A stretch of DNA of 64,000 nt. Source: Kordiimonadales bacterium IMCC3096 (GTDB lineage Bacteria > Pseudomonadota > Alphaproteobacteria > Minwuiales > Minwuiaceae). Positions within the stretch are counted from its first letter, which is position 1; each line of letters opens with the position of its first letter. Positions 27,760-38,135 of the stretch are shown here, piece after piece. A program made the position numbers and the translations under genes. The notes beneath the pieces were generated by a model, which saw nothing but the letters and a program-made list of their open reading frames with translations, had not been told where the DNA came from and searched no databases. Location of the stretch: positions 1,024,001-1,088,000 of the forward strand of contig CP018227.1 of NCBI GenBank assembly GCA_016865035.1, written 5' to 3'.

Positions 27760-29286
27760 TCAGCCTTCGTCCAGTCGCTGGATCTGGGCGCGGACATTGT
27801 CGTGCGCCTCCGATCCCGGCTGAAGCTGCCCCAGCAGACGCTGCCACTTCTCGCGTGCCGCATCATTGCGCCCGGCCTCCGCATCGGCACGGCCGAGGAA
27901 CCAGAGTGCATCCGGGTTGTCGGCATCCAGCGCCAGCACCGCCTCGAACTGCTCGATCGCCGTGGCAGGCATCGGCCCCGGCCCGACCTGGGCCAGATAG
28001 GCGCCACCCAGCGACAGGCGTGCCTGCACGTCATTCGGATTCAGCCGAACGATATTGCCATAGGCTTCCGCCGCGCCTTCCTGATCCCCCAGCACGCCAT
28101 AGGCGCGGGCCAGTCGGTTCCAGCCATCGGCGTCATCGGGATTGTCGGCCATGCGGTCGGCAAGGCGCTGCACCATGCCGCGAATCATGGCCTGACGGTC
28201 ATCCGCCGACATTTCAGCCGCCGCACGCATCTGCTCGGCATCCGGTCCGCGGGTGCCCGCGATCGGGCCAGCGGCGGGCGGCGTCGACGGTGCTGCAGCA
28301 GATGGCGCGGGCGCGGAACCCGGCGCGGCAGCAACCGGCGCGGAGGGCGGTGCCCCCGCCGGTGCCGCAGGCAGGGTCGGCAGCGGATCAGGCAGGCTGA
28401 TCTCCAGATCCCGGGCCACTTCCTCCAGCCGCGCGCGCAGCGCAGGCATCCAGGGCGCGTCGGCAGGGCTTTGGGCAGCCAGCGCCAGCCAGCCCTCGTA
28501 GGCGCCGCGCAGATTGCCCGCCTGCCCCATGGCCAGCGCCAGATAGAACTGCGCCCCGGGGTGACCGGGATCGATTTCGAGCGCCCGGCGGAATGCGCCC
28601 TGCGCCCGCTCCGTCACCACGCCCTGGCTGGCAAAGATGATGGTCTCCCCCAGTTGCATCTGGGCATTGGCATCGCCGAAACCTTCCGGCAGCGCAGCGG
28701 CGCGGGCATAGGCCTCCACCGCCTTGTCATAGGCCTCCATGACGCCATAGGAACGGCCCAGCAGCATCCAGCCATCGAAATCGGTCGGATCCTTCTCCAG
28801 CTTGTCGGACAGGCTTTCCACCATCTTCTCGATGGAGGCCAGCCCTTCCTGGCTGGCCGCAGCCTCAGCGCCACCGGCCTGCGCAACCTGCGTCCGGCCC
28901 GGTATCGCGCCCCGGTCGGCAAGCGGCTGGGAGGGCAGGTTGGGAGATCCCAGCACCATGTAGAGCGCGGCCGCAGCGGCCGGCAGGGCAATGGCCACGA
29001 TCGCGCCGACAATGAAGCGGCTGTTGCCACCGTCCTGCGCCGCAGTCTCCGCATCGCGACCGGTCTGGATCATGCGCCGCTGGATCTCGACCCGCGCGGC
29101 CTCCGCCTCGGGTCCGGAAATCACCCCGCGTTCCGCATCGGCAGCCAGTTCATCCAGCTGCCGGCGATAGACCGAAAGATCGAAGTCACCGCGTCGCACG
29201 CCGGCATTGCCACCCCGTATCAGGGGCCGCAGCAGATAGACGGAAACGGCGAAAGTGATCAGGCCAACAGCAATCCAGAGGTTCAT
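27760..29286 (-). CDS. ccmI: cytochrome c biogenesis protein CcmI
   Basis: CcmI binds apocytochrome c and delivers it to the CcmF-CcmH haem ligation complex. The 508-aa protein has a first membrane helix at residues 1-20, a cytoplasmic loop with the RRQLDELAADAERGVISGPEAE-type leucine-zipper-like helix, and a second membrane helix (about 90-112). A periplasmic TPR region follows (about 135-300 and 380-500), with an Ala/Pro-rich linker between about 305 and 350. It is the last gene of the ccm operon, 6 bases after ccmH. Confidence 0.93.
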   Translation of the reverse strand: MNLWIAVGLITFAVSVYLLRPLIRGGNAGVRRGDFDLSVYRRQLDELAADAERGVISGPEAEAARVEIQRRMIQTGRDAETAAQDGGNSRFIVGAIVAIALPAAAAALYMVLGSPNLPSQPLADRGAIPGRTQVAQAGGAEAAASQEGLASIEKMVESLSDKLEKDPTDFDGWMLLGRSYGVMEAYDKAVEAYARAAALPEGFGDANAQMQLGETIIFASQGVVTERAQGAFRRALEIDPGHPGAQFYLALAMGQAGNLRGAYEGWLALAAQSPADAPWMPALRARLEEVARDLEISLPDPLPTLPAAPAGAPPSAPVAAAPGSAPAPSAAAPSTPPAAGPIAGTRGPDAEQMRAAAEMSADDRQAMIRGMVQRLADRMADNPDDADGWNRLARAYGVLGDQEGAAEAYGNIVRLNPNDVQARLSLGGAYLAQVGPGPMPATAIEQFEAVLALDADNPDALWFLGRADAEAGRNDAAREKWQRLLGQLQPGSEAHDNVRAQIQRLDEG

Positions 29287-29292
29287 CTATGC

Positions 29293-29769
29293 TCAGCCCT
29301 GCTCTCGCATCAGTCGTTCAAGTTCGGCCTTCTCGGCCTCGGAAAGCGCCGTCTGTCCCAGCGCCCCGGACCGGGTCGAACGCCGCATCCGGATGAAGAT
29401 CAGCCCGGCCCCGACCAGCAGGATCACGCCACCTCCCGCCCAGAGCAGGATCGTCTTGCGGTTCAGCGGCGGGTCCAGCAGCACCCAGTCGCCGTAACGG
29501 TCGATGAAGTACTGCCGCACCGCATCATTATCGTCCCCGGCGGCGATGCGTTCACGCACGATGGCCCGCATGTCCCCGGCCAGGTCCGCATGGCTCTCGG
29601 AAATCGCCTGGTTCTGGCAGACGAGGCAGCGGAATTCCCGCATCAGGTGCTGTGCCCGCGCCTCCTGCTCCGGGTCCGCAAGCGGCTTCTCCGTGAAGAT
29701 GGCGAAGGCGGGCAGACTCAGGATCAGCAACGCCGCGCCGATCAGTGTCGCAAGGGCGGAGCGGCTCAC
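29293..29769 (-). CDS. ccmH: cytochrome c-type biogenesis protein CcmH
   Basis: CcmH keeps the apocytochrome CxxCH cysteines reduced for haem attachment. The 158-aa product has a signal peptide (LPAFA cleavage region near residue 23), the hallmark FRCLVCQNQAISES with redox Cys48 and Cys51, and a C-terminal membrane helix (about 105-125). The YGDWVLLDPPLNRKTILLW segment before the helix is typical. The length is that of the short CcmH/CcmL form, consistent with a separate CcmI. It overlaps ccmG by four bases. Confidence 0.95.
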   Translation of the reverse strand: MSRSALATLIGAALLILSLPAFAIFTEKPLADPEQEARAQHLMREFRCLVCQNQAISESHADLAGDMRAIVRERIAAGDDNDAVRQYFIDRYGDWVLLDPPLNRKTILLWAGGGVILLVGAGLIFIRMRRSTRSGALGQTALSEAEKAELERLMREQG

Positions 29770-30368
29770 TTCTGCATCTCCGCGATCAGGGGCAGCAGTT
29801 CCTTCTGCAGGATCTGCGGTGTGATCGGCCCGGTGATCTTGCGCACGATGATACCCTCGCCATTGACGATGAAGGTTTCCGGCACGCCGTAGACACCGAA
29901 ATCAATGCCGACACGCCCGTTCAGGTCAGAGCCGATCCGATCGTAGGGGTCCCCGAAATTGCGCAGCCAGTTCAGCGCCGCCTGCGGCTGGTCCTTGTAG
30001 TTCAGACCATAGATCGGAACCGTTCCGTTGCGTTTCAGCTCCATCAGCAGCGGATGCTCCACCCGGCAGGCCACGCACCAGGATGCGAAGACATTCACCA
30101 GTTGCACGGGCTGGGTGAGGTCGCTGGTGGCGAGACCGTGTTCCTTGCCCGGCAGCGGCGCCAGATCGAAGGCAGGCGCGGGCTTGTCGATCAGGACCGA
30201 ATAGATCTCCGACGGGTCCAGCGACAGGCCGCGGAAGAGGAACACACCGATCACGACGAAGGCGGCAACCGGTATCAGGGCAAACAGCAGCCCGGTGCGG
30301 GTCCGACGCCGCGACGGCGTCTCGCCACCCTGTTCAGCACTGTCGGTCATGTCCGGCTCCCCGCTCAA
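29766..30368 (-). CDS. ccmG: thiol:disulfide interchange protein CcmG/DsbE
   Basis: CcmG is a membrane-anchored periplasmic thioredoxin that reduces CcmH or apocytochrome c. The 200-aa protein has one N-terminal membrane helix (about 27-47) and a thioredoxin domain with the active site WCVAC (Cys98, Cys101). The cis-proline region GVPETF is present, as is the central glycine-rich insert of the family. ATGA overlaps link it to ccmF upstream and ccmH downstream. A second in-frame Met six residues in is an alternative start. Confidence 0.95.
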   Translation of the reverse strand: MSGEPDMTDSAEQGGETPSRRRTRTGLLFALIPVAAFVVIGVFLFRGLSLDPSEIYSVLIDKPAPAFDLAPLPGKEHGLATSDLTQPVQLVNVFASWCVACRVEHPLLMELKRNGTVPIYGLNYKDQPQAALNWLRNFGDPYDRIGSDLNGRVGIDFGVYGVPETFIVNGEGIIVRKITGPITPQILQKELLPLIAEMQK

Positions 30369-32380
30369 TCGCCCGCACCGGCGGCGGCAAGCGCCCCGCT
30401 GTCGCGATCAGTGTCCGCCGCCTCCGCCGGTTTCCGGGCAGGTGCGCCGATCCGGTGGCGACGGTCGCTGAGAGAGATCATGCCGCCGATCATCATGGCC
30501 AGCGTGCCGAGCCAGATCCAGATCACCATCGGCTTGTAGTACAGCCGCACGGCATAGCCACCCTGACCATCCCCTTCACCCACGACGGTATAGAGGTCAC
30601 CGGCCAGCGTGGTGCGGATCGCAGCCTCCGTCGTTTCCATTGGCGGATTGGTGAAGGTCCGGGCCTCCGGCTGCAGGATCGTCACCGGCTGGCCGTTGCG
30701 GGTGACCGCAAAGGTTCCGGCCAGCGACGAATAGTTCGGACCAGGCAGCCGCTCCGCGCCGACGAAGGTCAGTTCGAAATCGCTGACGGTCTGCACGTCG
30801 CCGGGGCGCATGAAGACCTGCTTCTCTTCCTGCCAGGCTTCCGACGCGGTGATGCCGAAGACGGTCAGGGCCACGCCCAGATGCGCCACCGACATGCCGT
30901 AGGATGCGCGCGGCAGCCCGGTGGCACGTCGCCAGCTGTCAGCGATGTCCCAGCGGAACAGCCTGACCCGCTCCGCCCATTCGCGGAACACGCCCAGCGA
31001 CAGCCAGGCCACCAGTGCGAAGCCGAGCACCGCCAGCGGCATCACGTTCCAGGCGTACCAGGCCATGCCCAGTCCGACGAGAACGGCAATCGCCGCCACG
31101 AACTTCAGCCGCCCCATGACCCCGGCCAGATCACCCCGCTTCCATGCCAGCATCGGCCCGATCGCCAGCGCGGCGATCAGCGGCGTCATCAGCGGCACGA
31201 AGACCGCATTGAAATAGGGCGGGCCGACCGAGACCTTCTCCTCCGCAACCGCATCGAGGAACAGCGGGTAGAGCGTCCCCAGCAGCACGGTGAAACAGGC
31301 GGTGGAGAGCAGCAGGTTGTTGAGCACAAGCGTACCCTCCCGGCTGATCGGCCGGAACAGTCCGCCACCCTTCAGCGATGGCGCACGAATGGCATAGAGC
31401 GTCAGCGATCCGCCGACCACGAAGACCAGGAACGCCAGGATGAAGACGCCGCGCGCCGGATCGGAGGCGAAGGCATGGACGGAATTCAGCACGCCGGAGC
31501 GGACCAGGAAGGTCCCCAGCAGCGAGAGCGAGAAGGCCAGGATCGCCAGCAGCACGGTCCAGCTCTTCAGTGCATCACGCTTCTCCACCACGATGGAGGA
31601 ATGCAGCAGCGCGGTTGCCGCCAGCCAGGGCATGAAGGACGCGTTCTCCACCGGATCCCAGAACCACCAGCCACCCCAGCCAAGCTCGTAATAGGCCCAG
31701 TAGCTGCCGAGCGCGATACCCGCGGTCAGGCAGCACCAGGCGGCAAGGGTCCAGGGCCGCACCCAGCGCGCCCAGGCGGGATCGACGCGCCCTTCGATCA
31801 GGGCGGCGACGGCGAAGGAGAAGGCCACCGACAACCCGACATAGCCAAGATAGAGGAACGGCGGATGGATCGCCAGCGCCGGATCCTGCAGCAGCGGATT
31901 GAGGCCCGCGCCCTCGAACGGCGCCGGATCAAGCCGGGCAAAGGGATTGGAGGTGAACAGGATGAAGGCCAGGAAGCCGACACCGATCATGGCCTGCACC
32001 GACAGCACCCGCGCCTGCAGGGTCGGCGGCAGGTTCTGGCCGAACTGCGCCACGGCGGCCCCGAACAGGGTCAGGATCAGGATCCAGAGCAGCAGGGAGC
32101 CCTCGTGATTCCCCCAGACGCCGCTGATCTTGTAGATCATGGGCTTCAGGGAATGGCTGTTCTCGAAGACATTCACCACCGAGAAATCGGAGGCGATGAA
32201 GCTGGTCATCAGGCAGCCGAAGGCAAAGAGCACCAGCAGGAACTGCGCCCGCGCCGCCACGGGCGCAACCCCCATCCAGGCGGCATCGCGGCGATAGGCG
32301 CCGATCTGGGGCACGATGGCCTGCACCACCGCGACCAGGATCGCGAGGACCAGTGCATACTGGCCGAGTTCGGGTGCCAT
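30365..32380 (-). CDS. ccmF: haem lyase subunit CcmF
   Basis: CcmF takes haem from holo-CcmE and ligates it to apocytochrome c. The 671-aa protein has about 15 membrane helices and the tryptophan-rich WWD signature at residues 237-252 (WWFWDPVENASFMPWL). Conserved periplasmic histidines flank it, including the one in NSHSLKPMIYKISGVWGNHEGS (split here over residues 74-95). The large C-terminal periplasmic domain lies before the last helix. It is the fifth ccm gene in transcript order after ccmE. Confidence 0.97.
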   Translation of the reverse strand: MAPELGQYALVLAILVAVVQAIVPQIGAYRRDAAWMGVAPVAARAQFLLVLFAFGCLMTSFIASDFSVVNVFENSHSLKPMIYKISGVWGNHEGSLLLWILILTLFGAAVAQFGQNLPPTLQARVLSVQAMIGVGFLAFILFTSNPFARLDPAPFEGAGLNPLLQDPALAIHPPFLYLGYVGLSVAFSFAVAALIEGRVDPAWARWVRPWTLAAWCCLTAGIALGSYWAYYELGWGGWWFWDPVENASFMPWLAATALLHSSIVVEKRDALKSWTVLLAILAFSLSLLGTFLVRSGVLNSVHAFASDPARGVFILAFLVFVVGGSLTLYAIRAPSLKGGGLFRPISREGTLVLNNLLLSTACFTVLLGTLYPLFLDAVAEEKVSVGPPYFNAVFVPLMTPLIAALAIGPMLAWKRGDLAGVMGRLKFVAAIAVLVGLGMAWYAWNVMPLAVLGFALVAWLSLGVFREWAERVRLFRWDIADSWRRATGLPRASYGMSVAHLGVALTVFGITASEAWQEEKQVFMRPGDVQTVSDFELTFVGAERLPGPNYSSLAGTFAVTRNGQPVTILQPEARTFTNPPMETTEAAIRTTLAGDLYTVVGEGDGQGGYAVRLYYKPMVIWIWLGTLAMMIGGMISLSDRRHRIGAPARKPAEAADTDRDSGALAAAGAGD

Positions 32381-32823
32381 CAGCTGTCTCCGCCTTCAGG
32401 TTTGAAATGTCCGGATTTCTTCAGCGCGTCAGCGACTTCCGGCGGCATGTAGTTCTCGTCATGCTTGGCCAGGACTTCCTGCGCCTCGAAGGTGCCGCCC
32501 GCGTTCAGGGTGCCGAGCGCGATCACCCCCTGCCCTTCGCGAAACAGGTCCGGCAGGATCTTGTCGTAGGAGATGGTGAGGGAATGCGCCCCGTCGGTCA
32601 CGCGGAAGGTGGTGACGATCCCCTCGCTGCTGACCGATCCATCCTCGACCAGTCCACCGACACGGAACCGCTTGCCTTCAGGGAAGCCGCTCTCGGCCAC
32701 CTGCGAGGGGCTGCGGAAGACGTCCAGTTCCTCGTTCAGCGCAAACAGCGCGAACCCGATTGCCGCCCCGATGAACACGAGGCCGGTGATGACGATCAGA
32801 AGTCGCTGGCGTTTTGGCCTCAT
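32380..32823 (-). CDS. ccmE: haem chaperone CcmE
   Basis: CcmE binds haem covalently in the periplasm and passes it to CcmF. The 147-aa protein has one N-terminal membrane helix (residues about 8-29) and an OB-fold domain. The haem-binding motif AKHDENYMP carries the covalent His121 and the axial-ligand candidate Tyr125. Its stop codon overlaps the ccmF start by one base, and its start overlaps the ccmD stop by four. Confidence 0.97.
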   Translation of the reverse strand: MRPKRQRLLIVITGLVFIGAAIGFALFALNEELDVFRSPSQVAESGFPEGKRFRVGGLVEDGSVSSEGIVTTFRVTDGAHSLTISYDKILPDLFREGQGVIALGTLNAGGTFEAQEVLAKHDENYMPPEVADALKKSGHFKPEGGDS

Positions 32824-33023
32824 TCGGCGTCTGCCTTTCTGCGGCGGCGGCGGGGGCTGAGTTGTTCGATGGCCTGGACTTCACGTGCGGCGGATCGCGC
32901 GGCGGCGATGCTCTGAATCAGCAGGCCGATCATCAGTACCGCACCGACGCCCCAGGATGTCCAGACGAAGAAGCCGTAGCCGCCCATGGAAAGAAATTCA
33001 CTCATGCTGCCCCCCCAACTCAT
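32820..33023 (-). CDS. ccmD: haem exporter subunit CcmD
   Basis: CcmD is a small membrane protein that helps release holo-CcmE from the CcmABC complex. The 67-aa sequence begins with MSEFLSMGGYGFFVWTSWGVG (shown here only as its first residues 5-25), the characteristic entry into a single helix (about 14-37). A basic, Arg/Lys-rich cytoplasmic tail follows. It is coupled to ccmC and ccmE by four-base overlaps. The first five residues depend on start choice. Confidence 0.92.
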   Translation of the reverse strand: MSWGGSMSEFLSMGGYGFFVWTSWGVGAVLMIGLLIQSIAAARSAAREVQAIEQLSPRRRRRKADAE

Positions 33024-33763
33024 TCCGCGGCCTGCATCGCCGCGTGGCGGTCAGCCTGCGCGAGGCGCAGCATCCGGGTGCGGCGCATGTGGATCTCGGC
33101 GCGGACGCGATAGATCAGCACTGTCAGGTAATAGGCCCCGAACCCGACGATCATCAGCAACAGTGGCCAGAGCAGGGACGCATGGATCTTCGGCCCCGAC
33201 ATGGTGATCAGGCTGGCGGGCTGGTGCAGCGTGTTCCACCATTCGACGGAGAACTTGATGATCGGCAGGTTGATCGCACCGACCAGCGCCAGGATCGCGG
33301 CGGCGCGGGCGGCCTTGGTCTGGTCGTCGAAGGCCTGCCAGAGCGCCATGTAGCCCAGATAGATGAACAGCATGATCAGCATGGAGGTCAGGCGCGCGTC
33401 CCAGACCCACCAGGTCCCCCACATGGGCTTGCCCCAGAGCGAGCCGGTCAGCAGGCAGATGAAGCAGAAGGTGGCACCGATGGGAGCGCTGGCCTTGGCG
33501 ATCAGGTCGGCGACCGCATGACGCCAGATCAGGGCAATGGCGCTGGCGATGGCCATACCTGCGTAGACGCCCATGGACATCATCGCGGCCGGCACATGAA
33601 TGAACATGATCCGCACCGTGTCGCCCTGCTGGTAATCGGGCGGCGCGAAGAACAGGCCCCACACCAGGCCCGCGCCCAGGCACAACGCAGCGACGGCCGC
33701 GCTGAACGGCAGCACGGCGGCGGCAAGGCGCAAAAAGCGCGTGGGGTTGGCAAACCTGTGCAT
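33020..33763 (-). CDS. ccmC: haem exporter/handling protein CcmC
   Basis: CcmC presents haem to CcmE in the periplasm. The ATG at 33763 (GAGGAGC four bases upstream) gives 247 aa with six membrane helices, the normal size. The frame extends to 33871 but that part overlaps ccmB and is unlike the family. The WGTWWVWDARLTS tryptophan-rich signature and the conserved histidines in the IMFIHVPAAMMS and GxxNLPIIKFSVEWWNTLHQ regions are intact. Confidence 0.96.
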   Translation of the reverse strand: MHRFANPTRFLRLAAAVLPFSAAVAALCLGAGLVWGLFFAPPDYQQGDTVRIMFIHVPAAMMSMGVYAGMAIASAIALIWRHAVADLIAKASAPIGATFCFICLLTGSLWGKPMWGTWWVWDARLTSMLIMLFIYLGYMALWQAFDDQTKAARAAAILALVGAINLPIIKFSVEWWNTLHQPASLITMSGPKIHASLLWPLLLMIVGFGAYYLTVLIYRVRAEIHMRRTRMLRLAQADRHAAMQAAE

Positions 33764-33843
33764 GTCGCTCCTCAAGCTGGGGCGAAAACCGCGAATTCCA
33801 AGGTGACGGTCGTCGCAGTACGGCTCTGATTTCTCACAGGAAC

Positions 33844-34515
33844 CTAGTCCAAGGCAAGTTTCAGTGCCCACGCTGCGGCGATCGGCGCGATCACGATTGC
33901 GCCAGACAGGATGGCCGATAGAAAAAGCATATGAGCGGAATAGGAGAACCCTTGCGCCGCTGCCTCCGCGGCACTGACGCCAAAGATCAGCACCGGGATG
34001 TAGAGCGGTGTCACGATCAGGGTCAGCAGCACCCCGCCACGCCGGACACCGACCGTCAGTGCCGCCCCGATGGCCCCGATCAGACTGAGGATCGGTGTCC
34101 CGAGCAACATGGCCGCGATCAGGGCACCATAGGCATCCGGCGAGAGCTGCATCAGCAGGCCCAGCAGCGGCGCGGCCAGCGTCAGCGGCAGGCCCGTCGT
34201 CAGCCAGTGGGCGATGGTCTTGGCCAGCACCACGAGCGACAGCGGCAGCGGCAGCAGGGCGAGCTGGTCCAGGCTGCCATCTTCCAGATCCGCCTGGAAC
34301 ATGCGGTCCAGCGACAGCAGCACCGACAGCAGCGCCGCGACCCAGATGGTTCCGGCGGCGATTCGCTCCAGCGTCTCCGGTGCCGGACCGACCCCCAGCG
34401 GAAACAGGCTGACCACCAGCACGAAGAAGGTGATGGACAGCAGGCTGCCCCCGCCCTGCCGACGGGCCAGCAGAAGGTCACGGCGGATCAGCATCAGGAA
34501 CGTGCGGCTCACCAC
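33844..34515 (-). CDS. ccmB: haem exporter permease CcmB
   Basis: CcmB is the membrane partner of the CcmA ATPase. The 223-aa protein has six hydrophobic helices. The start is GTG at 34515 (a second GTG follows at once), overlapping the ccmA stop by 7 bases. The conserved RRDLLLARRQGG start, the LFPLGVGP turn after helix 1 and the DLEDGSLDQLALLPLP cytoplasmic loop are all present. An 80-base gap separates it from ccmC. Confidence 0.95.
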   Translation of the reverse strand: MVSRTFLMLIRRDLLLARRQGGGSLLSITFFVLVVSLFPLGVGPAPETLERIAAGTIWVAALLSVLLSLDRMFQADLEDGSLDQLALLPLPLSLVVLAKTIAHWLTTGLPLTLAAPLLGLLMQLSPDAYGALIAAMLLGTPILSLIGAIGAALTVGVRRGGVLLTLIVTPLYIPVLIFGVSAAEAAAQGFSYSAHMLFLSAILSGAIVIAPIAAAWALKLALD

Positions 34516-35195
34516 GCGTCCTCCCTGTCACCGTCCATCTCGTCGTCCAGGTCCGTATCGAGGTCCGCATCCACGGGCGGCACGATCTCCAGCACGCTGC
34601 CCGGCTGCCCCGGCAGGTCCGCATGGGTGGCGGCGATGACCATGCCGCCTGCATCGCGATGCGCATCGACGACGACACCCAGTTGCGCGATGGCCCCCGT
34701 ATCCAGCGCGGTCAGCGGTTCATCCAGCAGCCAGAGACTTGCAGGCGACATCAGCAGCCGTGCAAGGGACACCCGGCGACGCTGGCCTGCCGACATGTAA
34801 CGCACCGGCAGGTCAGCCAGTTCCGCGATGCCGAAACTGCCCAGCGCCGCGACCGCATCCCGGTCGGACGCCCCCCGCAGGCGGGCGAACAGCTCGAGAT
34901 TCTCGGTGGCCGTCAGCGCCGTCTTCAGCCCGTCCTGGTGCCCGGCATAGATCAGGTCGGCCAGGAAAGCCTCCCGGTCCCGGCCCACTTCCGCGCCCTT
35001 CCAGTGCAGGCTGCCGGCAAAGGGCGCGACGAGACCGGCGATCATGCGGATCAGGGTGGACTTGCCCGCGCCGTTGCGACCGGTGAGCTTCAGCAGCCCG
35101 CCATTGTCGAGTTCGAAGCCGACACCGGCAAAGATCAGCCGCTCCCCCCTGAGTGCGGCGAGATCCCGGCCCTGCAGCAGCGGCGCCTCAGCCAT
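34509..35195 (-). CDS. ccmA: haem exporter ATP-binding protein CcmA
   Basis: CcmA is the ATPase that drives release of holo-CcmE. The 228-aa ABC protein has Walker A GRNGAGKST (residues 39-47) and a signature variant YMSAGQRRRVSLARLL, the SAGQ form typical of CcmA. Walker B is LWLLDEPLTALD. After the ATPase core the protein carries an unusual acidic tail of about 20 residues, rich in Asp and Glu, ending Glu-Asp-Ala-Trp. It opens the ccm cluster, 6 bases after folB. Confidence 0.95.
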   Translation of the reverse strand: MAEAPLLQGRDLAALRGERLIFAGVGFELDNGGLLKLTGRNGAGKSTLIRMIAGLVAPFAGSLHWKGAEVGRDREAFLADLIYAGHQDGLKTALTATENLELFARLRGASDRDAVAALGSFGIAELADLPVRYMSAGQRRRVSLARLLMSPASLWLLDEPLTALDTGAIAQLGVVVDAHRDAGGMVIAATHADLPGQPGSVLEIVPPVDADLDTDLDDEMDGDREDAW

Positions 35196-35201
35196 CGGCG
35201 G

Positions 35202-35561
35202 TCAGATCTCGCGACGGCGGGTCATTTCCGCGCCGACACTCTCCACATCGCCGAAGACGTCCAGCTTCTCGATCCGCAGGACGGCCTCGATCACGCGCGG
35301 GTCCTCCACCACCATCTCCAGCACCGCATCGCCCAGCGTCTCCACCAGGTCGATATGGCCGCGATCGACGATGTCCTTGATGTTGTTGATCAGGTCCTCG
35401 TAGGAGACCACGCCGTCGATGCCGGGGGTGTCCACGTCGCGCAGGGTCTCGACATCCAGGTTGAGCCGCACCCTCTGTTTCCGCCCGATCTCGTGATCAT
35501 GGATCCCGATTTCCATGGCCAGAACCAGGTCGCGTACGAAGATCCTGTAACTGTCCGACAC
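35202..35561 (-). CDS. folB: dihydroneopterin aldolase
   Basis: FolB converts dihydroneopterin to hydroxymethyl-dihydropterin and glycolaldehyde in folate synthesis. The 119-aa protein has the family pattern: [18 protein letters not shown] near residues 7-24, the conserved Tyr-Glu-Asp-Leu (SYEDL) and the VETLGDAV helix with the conserved Glu. The central Lys expected near residue 100 is at [14 protein letters not shown]. It is the first gene of the minus-strand run into ccmABCDEFGHI and is divergent from thiE. Confidence 0.9.
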   Translation of the reverse strand: MSDSYRIFVRDLVLAMEIGIHDHEIGRKQRVRLNLDVETLRDVDTPGIDGVVSYEDLINNIKDIVDRGHIDLVETLGDAVLEMVVEDPRVIEAVLRIEKLDVFGDVESVGAEMTRRREI

Positions 35562-35664
35562 GGTTCATCCTCCGGCAGCGGGTTGCGCGGGTGAGGTAGC
35601 CACCCCGCCGCCTCAGCGTCAAGCGGCACTTGCCCCGGCGCGTGACCAACAGTACAGGTCACGC

Positions 35665-36300
35665 ATGAACGATGAAACGCCCTGCCGCCTCTACCTGATC
35701 ACCCCGCCGCAACTGGACCCGGATGCGTTCGCGGACACGTTGGCCACCGCCCTGGACGGGGGCGATGTCGCCTGCCTGCAGCTTCGGCTGAAGGATGTGG
35801 ATGACGACACAATCCGCCGCGCCATCGAGAGGCTGATGCCGGTGGCGCAGGCCCGCGATGTCGCCTTCATCGTCAACGATCGCCCCGACCTCGCCGCCGA
35901 ATTCGATGCCGACGGCGTGCATGTGGGCGGAGACGACGCGCCCTACGAGACCGCGCGGGCCACCGTCGGCAGCAACGCCATCGTCGGTGTCAGCTGCTAC
36001 GATTCGCGCCAGCTCGCGATGGAGGCAGCGGATGCCGGGGCCGACTATGTCGCCTTCGGTGCCTTCTTCCCCACCACCACCAAGGTGCCGAAGTCACAGG
36101 CGACGGTGGACATGCTGGAGATCTGGTCCGCGATGACCACCGTGCCCTGCGTCGCCATCGGCGGCATCACCGTCGACAACTGCCCCCCGCTGGTCGCCGC
36201 CGGCGCCGACTTCCTGGCCGTCGTCAACGGCGTCTGGAACCACCCGGACGGCCCCGCTGAAGCGGTGGCGGCGTTCAACCGGGTGTTCGCGGGCGGCTGA
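35665..36300 (+). CDS. thiE: thiamine-phosphate synthase
   Basis: ThiE joins the pyrimidine and thiazole halves of thiamine phosphate. The 211-aa TIM-barrel protein shows the family motifs: LQLRLKD (residues about 41-47, where the last residues bind pyrophosphate), [29 protein letters not shown] (about 133-142) and AIGGIT. The motifs are the alphaproteobacterial variant, slightly unlike E. coli ThiE. It is a single gene between folB (divergent) and glmS (convergent, one base between the stop codons). Confidence 0.85.
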   Translation: MNDETPCRLYLITPPQLDPDAFADTLATALDGGDVACLQLRLKDVDDDTIRRAIERLMPVAQARDVAFIVNDRPDLAAEFDADGVHVGGDDAPYETARATVGSNAIVGVSCYDSRQLAMEAADAGADYVAFGAFFPTTTKVPKSQATVDMLEIWSAMTTVPCVAIGGITVDNCPPLVAAGADFLAVVNGVWNHPDGPAEAVAAFNRVFAGG

Positions 36301-36301
36301 C

Positions 36302-38125
<1,824 letters not shown>

Positions 38126-38135
38126 GGCCTGATCC

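Noticed and set aside
27802-29892. A 696-codon open frame on the plus strand
   Set aside because: It lies antisense to ccmI and ccmH, shows no recognisable domain and has shadow-like composition.
30455-32452. A 665-codon open frame on the plus strand
   Set aside because: Antisense to ccmF; rich in Arg, His, Gln and Gly with no motif.
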